The notes beneath the pieces were generated by a model. It worked only from the letters and a program-made list of their open reading frames with translations. It was not told the DNA's origin and did no database searches. 11,089 nucleotides of DNA from CAUVKI01 sp963552605 (GTDB taxonomy: Bacteria > Bacillota > Clostridia > Tissierellales > Peptoniphilaceae), in contig CAUVKI010000051.1 in the NCBI GenBank assembly GCA_963552605.1, positions 1 to 11,089 of the forward strand, in the 5' to 3' direction. The position numbers and the translations under genes are program-made. Shown here piece after piece: positions 6,933 to 11,089 of this stretch. Numbering within the stretch: position 1 is the stretch's first letter; the number at the start of each line of letters is the position of its first letter.

Positions 6933-8090
6933 ATGAAATTTCAAACACAATCAATTCACGGAGGGGATTTGAAGAAACCATTCAATGCACTTAATTTTCC
7001 CATATTTCAAACTTCAACTTTCAGTTTTGAGAATGTTGAACATGCGGAAGATGTTATGGATTTCAAATCGTCAGACTATGTCTATACCAGAGGAAACAAC
7101 CCGACGCTTAAACTTTTGGAAAGAAGATTGGCAGAGCTTGAGGGGGGTGTGGATTCCGTGGCTTTTGCCTCGGGAATGGGAGCTATCTCCGCAGTGCTTA
7201 TGTCGCTCTTAAAAAGCGGAGATAATATAATTTGTTCAAGGACGGTTTACGGTTCAACCCATTCTTTTATCAGAGATTTTCTGTCACGCTACGGGATTTC
7301 TTCAACCTTAATTGACTGCTCCGACCTCTCCTCGGTAGAACAAAAAATAACCCGCGATACCAAAGTTTTGTATATCGAAACTCCGGCAAACCCCACCCTT
7401 GAGATTTTGGATATAAAAAAACTTTCAGACCTCGCTCATTCTTACGGAGTGAAGGTGGTATGTGATAATACTTTTGCCTCTCCTTATTTTCAAAAACCTC
7501 TTTTGTCGGGAGCTGATGTGTCGGTTCACAGTGCAACGAAATATCTTTCGGGACACGGCGATGTGGTTGCCGGAATTGCGACTTCAAAGGATCAGGATTA
7601 CATAAACTCTCTTAAATTTGAATTTATGTGCGAGCTTGGGCAGGTGCTTTCTCCTTTCGATGCTTGGCTTATTCTTAGGGGAATTAAAACTCTTGCGGTA
7701 AGAATGAAAGAGCATGAGAGAAACGCCTTGGAAATTGCAAAATTTCTTGAAGGTCACAAGCAGGTGAAAAAAGTTTACTACCCCGGGCTTAAAAACGATA
7801 GAGGATATGAGCTTGCAAAAAAACAAATGTCGGGATTTGGGGGCATAATATCATTTGAAGTCGGAGATTTACCCAAAGCAAAAGAAGTTGTGAATAAATT
7901 AAAGCTCTTCACACTTGCCGTAAGTCTTGGAGATTGCGAATCGTTGGTGGAAATTCCCTCTCTTCTGACACATCGCTCGTATTCGGAAGAAGAGCTTTTG
8001 TCAATAGGAATAAATCCTGCACTGATAAGACTTTCCATAGGGCTTGAGGATAGCGAAGATTTGATTTCGGATTTGGAACAGGCATTATAG
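6933..8090 (+). CDS. PLP-dependent trans-sulfuration enzyme (methionine gamma-lyase / cystathionine gamma-lyase or synthase family)
   Basis: A 385-aa fold-type I PLP enzyme of the Cys/Met metabolism family. The cofactor lysine is K203 in SATKYLSGH. D178 (VCDNTFASP) should bind the pyridine nitrogen and the phosphate site includes Y51-x-R53 (YTRG). The ASGMGA loop and the C-terminal SLGDCESLVEIP and THRSY segments are also typical. Family members eliminate or replace at the gamma carbon of methionine, cystathionine or O-acyl-homoserine. At the position where methionine gamma-lyases of Pseudomonas have YGC, this protein has Y106-G107-S108, so a serine replaces the specificity cysteine. I therefore leave the exact reaction open. 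AAAGGAG precedes the ATG; the gene is 19 bases after its neighbour and is the last in the operon, followed by a terminator. Confidence 0.85.
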   Translation: MKFQTQSIHGGDLKKPFNALNFPIFQTSTFSFENVEHAEDVMDFKSSDYVYTRGNNPTLKLLERRLAELEGGVDSVAFASGMGAISAVLMSLLKSGDNIICSRTVYGSTHSFIRDFLSRYGISSTLIDCSDLSSVEQKITRDTKVLYIETPANPTLEILDIKKLSDLAHSYGVKVVCDNTFASPYFQKPLLSGADVSVHSATKYLSGHGDVVAGIATSKDQDYINSLKFEFMCELGQVLSPFDAWLILRGIKTLAVRMKEHERNALEIAKFLEGHKQVKKVYYPGLKNDRGYELAKKQMSGFGGIISFEVGDLPKAKEVVNKLKLFTLAVSLGDCESLVEIPSLLTHRSYSEEELLSIGINPALIRLSIGLEDSEDLISDLEQAL

Positions 8091-8131
8091 TCCAACTTTT
8101 CAAGATAGACTTTTGGTTGAAGATGTGCAAT

Positions 8132-8169
8132 AAAAAACCTTATGCTGAATTTGGCATAAGGTTTTTTTT
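8132..8169 (+). terminator. Strong intrinsic terminator ending the operon
   Basis: A perfect 14-bp stem (left arm 8132-8145, right arm 8154-8167) with an 8-base loop, running into an unbroken T tract at 8162-8169. The left arm begins with six A residues, so the structure would also give a T-run on the minus strand and could act in both directions. It lies 41 bases after the PLP enzyme stop codon and insulates the upstream operon from the radical SAM locus. Confidence 0.9.
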
Positions 8170-8451
8170 AATTTATACTATTCTTCAATAGAAATATGGT
8201 TGTATCTATTTTTCAACCACAAAAATTCGTGTATCTTCTGCGGAGTAAAAATCGTTGATATCAATAATTCAAAAAAATAATATAGTCGATTAACTTAGAA
8301 TTACGAATCAAGCTTGTGTGCAATTTCCACGTTTTCTTTTTTAATTTATTCGGCTCATAAGATTAAAATACTATAGTTTCGCATAGTCTGTCCATAATAT
8401 CATTAAGTTTATAGAATTTTAGTGTAAAACGTCAGAAGATAAAATTACAAG
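8170..8451. other. AT-rich spacer without a convincing gene
   Basis: Very AT-rich and crossed by stop codons. The longest thing beginning with ATG that I read on the + strand is a 20-codon stretch at 8196-8258 with no good ribosome binding site. No run of cysteine codons of the CXXX type is present. A 10-bp perfect palindrome (TTGATATCAA, 8255-8264) stands alone, with no link to a promoter. I see no tRNA, insertion-sequence end or riboswitch-like fold by eye. Confidence 0.5.
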
Positions 8452-8462
8452 TTTACTGTAAA
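8452..8462. promoter_or_regulatory. Possible operator: inverted repeat before the radical SAM promoter
   Basis: TTTAC-T-GTAAA is a perfect 5-bp inverted repeat ending 5 bases before the -35 element at 8468. Flanking bases extend the symmetry imperfectly (ACAAG on the left, AGTTGT on the right). Single half-sites recur at 8424-8428 (GTAAA) and 8520-8524 (TTTAC). The placement suits a regulator-binding site, but in sequence this AT-rich short repeats arise often by chance. Confidence 0.25.
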
Positions 8463-8467
8463 AGTTG

Positions 8468-8496
8468 TTGATTTTTATATTTAATAGTGCTACAAT
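8468..8496 (+). promoter_or_regulatory. Sigma-A promoter of the radical SAM peptide-modification locus
   Basis: The -35 TTGATT (8468-8473), a 17-base spacer and the -10 TACAAT (8491-8496, five of six consensus bases) form a good vegetative promoter. TG at 8488-8489 adds an extended -10 element. Transcription should start near 8503, leaving a leader of about 53 bases before the ATG at 8556. The locus therefore has its own promoter, independent of the upstream operon. Confidence 0.65.
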
Positions 8497-8544
8497 TGTT
8501 ATGCAGCAGAATTTTATAGTTTACAATAGTGGCGAAAGAATTCT

Positions 8545-8550
8545 GGGAGG
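8545..8550 (+). promoter_or_regulatory. Ribosome binding site choosing ATG 8556
   Basis: GGGAGG lies 5 bases before the in-frame ATG at 8556. The alternative in-frame GTG at 8529, nine codons earlier, has only AT-rich sequence before it and no Shine-Dalgarno match. The later start is therefore preferred. Confidence 0.7.
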
Positions 8551-8555
8551 ATGCT

Positions 8556-10736
8556 ATGAAAAAGATGGGAAGCGGAATGAAGCTTTGGAGAGATGGTGCT
8601 TATCAAACTATTGAGTTTGTAGTGACGCAAGAATGTAATATGCGTTGTAAGTACTGCTATATGACTAAAAAGAATGGTCATAATGTATTATCTTATGAAG
8701 TTGCCTGTCGTGCAATAGATTATCTATTAGGCGAGACCAACAGAGGCTTGTTTTTACAAGATGCTCTTGCCATCAATTTTATTGGAGGTGAGCCTTTGTT
8801 GGAAATAGACTTAATTGATCGGATTTGCGATTATTTTAAAATCCGTGCATATGAGTTGAATCATAAGTGGTTTGATCTATATTCCATCAATATAGGCACT
8901 AATGGAATATTGTATGGGACAGAAAAAGTTCAGCGGTTTTTGAAAAAGAATAAAGAAAAGGTTTCCATAAATATCACCATCGATGGTATAAAAGAAAAAC
9001 ACGATGCACAGCGCATATACCCTAACGGTATGGGTACTTTTGATGATGTATTACATAATGTGAAAATGTGGCTTGAACAATTTCCAAGTGGTATGACTAA
9101 AGCAACTTTTAGTCATGAAGATCTTCCGTATTTAGCGGATAGTATTGTCTTCTTGTGGAAATTAGGTATGAAATACGTTCCGGCAAATATTGTGTTTGAA
9201 GATGTATGGGAAGAAGGGGATGACGAACTGTTTTACCAGCAACTGTGCAAATTAGCTGATTATGTTGTTGAAAACGATTTGTCTGAAGAATATGACACAT
9301 CTTTTTTTTCCTATGAGTTGGGAAAACCTTTAACAGAGGAGGAACTGAAAGGTCGTGAATGTGGCACAGGAACAATGATTAGTATCGATGCCAATGGCGT
9401 TTTTTACCCATGCGTGCGTTTCATGGATTATTCCTTGGAACATCAACCTCCTATTAGTATAGGATCAATACACAATGGCTTAGATTTAGAGAGATTGCGT
9501 TCATTTGTTAATTGCGATTTGGAGCATCAGAGTTCTAAAATGTGTATTGATTGCTCCGTTGCTTCTCAGTGCACGTATTGTTTGGGACATAATTACGATT
9601 TAGCGGGTACTTTATTTGAAAGAAACAAGTGCACATGTTTTATGCACAAGGCAAATGTTCGTGCTAACAATTATTATTGGGCAAAATTAGAAGAAAAACG
9701 ACAAGAGCCGGATTGGGAAAAAAAATATTATAAAAACAATCTTTTTATAATGTTGGCTGAGGATTCGGTTAGTAATTGTGGTTTGCGGTCGACAGTTTCT
9801 GAGGGTAACACAATAAAGACAATGTCGAACGAAGTGTTGCAATTGGCAACAAAATTTACTGATGAAAATTTTTTCAACCCTGTTATACTCCACGGAAATA
9901 ACCCCGCTCAATCCAGTATGGCATCTTTTGCTTTTCAGAATCAAAGAGCTTTTCACATTTTAGAAGCGGGAAAGAATCAGCCAACCCATTATAGATCAGT
10001 GTTTTGGTACAACCATGATCTTATTGGAGAAAGTTTCATCTTGAACTCTAAAAATTCTGCAATTTTGCAAGTTCAAGACGAGACTGTAGCGTTTATGGCA
10101 GAAGATATTGTTAGACTACTATCCTGCTACGCAAGGGTAAATGTAGTTTTATCGATTGATTATCACTTGTTTGATTTTATAGAATATGAGCGACAGTTGG
10201 ATATTTTAACCGAATTTTTGACAGAACAATGGAATGCACAGAACACAAAAGAAGTTAATGTATTGACGGATTCTTTGATGGGAGTAGATGAAAACCATTG
10301 TGGAGCGGGGATAAATAGCTTTACACTCGCTCCTAATGGACTGCTGTACATTTGTCGTGAGGCTTATATGCGGGATGAGTCGTCCTTCGTCGGAGATCTT
10401 AAAACTGGTATTGATAAGGCAAAAGTACATCAGTTGTATCATTTATCTTCGCCTGTATGCGAAAAATGCGGGGAGAAATCATGTACAATGTGCCCTATAG
10501 AAAATAAAAAAATTACCGGAGAATACAACACACCTGCTTCGTTTCAATGCAAAAAAACGGCAATAGAGCATTTTTATTCACAAAAAATGTATGATGCCTT
10601 GCAGAAAGAATTGTTGCCGTTCTTTGTTTTTGACTCAGGAACATTTGTGTTGACAGACCCATTGGAAAGATTGACAAATATGCGAGGGAATAACAAAGCA
10701 TATTCATTTCCAGATATAAAAATGCAATCATTGTAA
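8556..10736 (+). CDS. Radical SAM/SPASM peptide maturase, CXXX-repeat type, fused to a second SPASM-ended maturase half
   Basis: A 726-aa predicted peptide-modifying enzyme. Half one (to about residue 390) is a radical SAM protein: the 4Fe-4S motif is C27-x3-C31-x2-C34, and GGEP (77-80) is the usual SAM-binding segment. It ends in a SPASM-type module with C269-x11-G-x4-C286, then C330-x2-C333-x5-C339-x2-C342, plus C359 and C361. Half two (about 395-726) has no CX3CX2C motif. It opens NLFIMLAEDSVSNC and ends in a second SPASM-like module: C582-x12-G-x4-C600, C635-x2-C638-x4-C643-x2-C646, and C665 after EYNTPASFQ. From memory, half one resembles the 'radical SAM peptide maturase, CXXX-repeat target family' (TIGR04115) and half two the separate 'CXXX repeat peptide maturase' (TIGR04119). 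Each is around half this length, so this looks like a fusion. The likely substrate is a ribosomal peptide with Cys-x-x-x repeats; the bond formed is unknown. Arginine is coded by CGN in 16 of 25 cases, unlike the upstream genes. Confidence 0.85.
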   Translation: MKKMGSGMKLWRDGAYQTIEFVVTQECNMRCKYCYMTKKNGHNVLSYEVACRAIDYLLGETNRGLFLQDALAINFIGGEPLLEIDLIDRICDYFKIRAYELNHKWFDLYSINIGTNGILYGTEKVQRFLKKNKEKVSINITIDGIKEKHDAQRIYPNGMGTFDDVLHNVKMWLEQFPSGMTKATFSHEDLPYLADSIVFLWKLGMKYVPANIVFEDVWEEGDDELFYQQLCKLADYVVENDLSEEYDTSFFSYELGKPLTEEELKGRECGTGTMISIDANGVFYPCVRFMDYSLEHQPPISIGSIHNGLDLERLRSFVNCDLEHQSSKMCIDCSVASQCTYCLGHNYDLAGTLFERNKCTCFMHKANVRANNYYWAKLEEKRQEPDWEKKYYKNNLFIMLAEDSVSNCGLRSTVSEGNTIKTMSNEVLQLATKFTDENFFNPVILHGNNPAQSSMASFAFQNQRAFHILEAGKNQPTHYRSVFWYNHDLIGESFILNSKNSAILQVQDETVAFMAEDIVRLLSCYARVNVVLSIDYHLFDFIEYERQLDILTEFLTEQWNAQNTKEVNVLTDSLMGVDENHCGAGINSFTLAPNGLLYICREAYMRDESSFVGDLKTGIDKAKVHQLYHLSSPVCEKCGEKSCTMCPIENKKITGEYNTPASFQCKKTAIEHFYSQKMYDALQKELLPFFVFDSGTFVLTDPLERLTNMRGNNKAYSFPDIKMQSL

Positions 10737-10749
10737 AAGGGGTGAGAAA

Positions 10750-11034
10750 ATGAAAATTGTTGCACAATTGGAAAAAGATGAGTTGTCAACCATAGAACAT
10801 ATATTTGGCAGGTTGACTGCAATTAAGAATTTAGTAACGACATTGGCTATAGAGAATGATTTGTACAAAGAAAAGAGTTATTTGTATGAGCGTTTGCTTG
10901 TAGATCAACAGGAAACTCAAACCCTATTTGACACATGGTGGGATGAAGTAATCTCAAAATATCATTTGGAAGAATACCCTATTGGTTCATTAAGTGTCAA
11001 TTTTGAGATGTCTTATATCGGATATCAGGGCTAA
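10750..11034 (+). CDS. Small accessory protein, probable CXXX repeat peptide modification system protein
   Basis: A 94-aa acidic, mostly helical protein with no cysteine, signal peptide or membrane segment. Residues 7 to about 60 look like a helical hairpin (ELSTIEHIFGRLTAIKNLVTTLAIEND, then YKEKSYLYERLLVDQQETQTLF). A conserved-looking tryptophan patch follows (DTWWDEVISKYHL), then a short strand-rich tail. Size, composition and position directly after the radical SAM gene match my memory of the small protein in CXXX-repeat peptide cassettes (TIGR04116, around 100 aa). Its role there is unknown; a scaffold or precursor-recognition function is a guess. AAGGGGTGAG just before the ATG is a good ribosome binding site, and the 13-base gap to the preceding stop codon implies one transcript. 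Confidence 0.65.
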   Translation: MKIVAQLEKDELSTIEHIFGRLTAIKNLVTTLAIENDLYKEKSYLYERLLVDQQETQTLFDTWWDEVISKYHLEEYPIGSLSVNFEMSYIGYQG

Positions 11035-11054
11035 GTAAGAAATGGGGGTTAAAT

Positions 11055-11089
11055 ATGAATAATTACATGGTGGAACTGCGAAATGTTTC
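11055..11089 (+). CDS. Start of a gene cut by the window edge, probable ABC transporter ATP-binding protein
   Basis: Only 11 full codons are present, reading MNNYMVELRNV, and the next codon begins TC, which always codes serine. The string VELRNVS is the classic first strand of ABC transporter ATPases (usual form 'IELKNVSKxF'), so an ABC ATPase is the best guess. GGGGG at 11044-11048 sits 6 bases before the ATG. It follows the 94-aa gene by 20 bases in the same direction, as expected for an exporter of the modified peptide. The fragment is too short to exclude another family. Confidence 0.45.
   Translation, partial: MNNYMVELRNV

Noticed and set aside
8196..8258. A 20-codon ORF in the spacer as a possible precursor peptide
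   Set aside because: It has no good ribosome binding site and no cysteine, and it lies upstream of the locus promoter, so it would not be on the same transcript.
8255..8264. TTGATATCAA palindrome as an operator or attachment site
   Set aside because: It is a lone 10-bp palindrome in very AT-rich DNA, 200 bases from the promoter, with no second copy noticed.
8413..8525. Two similar AGAATTTTA stretches (8413 and 8508) as direct repeats
   Set aside because: The similarity is short, imperfect and made mostly of A and T. Chance is a sufficient explanation.
8529..8555. GTG at 8529 as the start of the radical SAM protein
   Set aside because: No Shine-Dalgarno sequence precedes it, while ATG 8556 has GGGAGG at an ideal distance.
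1..11089. CRISPR arrays, tRNA or rRNA genes, insertion sequences
   Set aside because: I saw no regularly spaced repeats, cloverleaf-type sequence, transposase or paired terminal repeats on reading either strand.

Overview
The window looks like chromosomal DNA from a low-GC, Gram-positive (Bacillota) anaerobe. Signs are AGGAGG-type ribosome binding sites before nearly every gene, short gaps or overlaps between genes, and protein families typical of Clostridia/Tissierellia (FemAB-type ligase, CvfB, diacylglycerol glycosyltransferase). A Peptoniphilaceae-like host would fit, but that is inference. All complete genes lie on the + strand. A minus-strand ribosome binding site at the extreme left edge suggests a divergent gene just outside the window.

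Region 1 (about 112-8169) reads as one eight-gene operon. An extended -10 promoter sits just before the first gene and a strong intrinsic terminator follows the last. The order is: ATP-grasp carboxylate-amine ligase; FemAB-like aminoacyl ligase; CvfB-like S1/winged-helix RNA-binding protein; an unrecognised 174-aa protein; a family 4 glycosyltransferase probably acting on diacylglycerol; the tRNA methyltransferase TrmL; a membrane protein fused to a spermidine-synthase-like domain; and a PLP-dependent trans-sulfuration enzyme. The first two genes plausibly build the peptidoglycan cross-bridge and the glycosyltransferase a membrane glycolipid. The others are housekeeping (RNA binding, tRNA modification, sulfur/methionine metabolism).

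Region 2 (8170-8555) is an AT-rich spacer without a convincing gene. It contains a good extended -10 sigma-A promoter and, just upstream of it, a small perfect inverted repeat that could be an operator.

Region 3 (8556 to the right edge) is the notable part: a peptide-modification locus of the radical SAM type. A 726-aa radical SAM protein carries an N-terminal CX3CX2C cluster and a SPASM-type cysteine module, then a second half that ends in another SPASM-type module but lacks a CX3CX2C motif. I read it as a natural fusion of two proteins normally made separately, the CXXX-repeat radical SAM maturase and its companion 'CXXX repeat peptide maturase'. It is followed by a 94-aa cysteine-free protein resembling the small accessory protein of the same cassettes, and by the first 11 codons of what looks like an ABC transporter ATPase. 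No CXXX-repeat precursor peptide is visible, so the substrate must lie to the right or elsewhere. Arginine codon use in this locus differs sharply from Region 1, which is consistent with separate ancestry.
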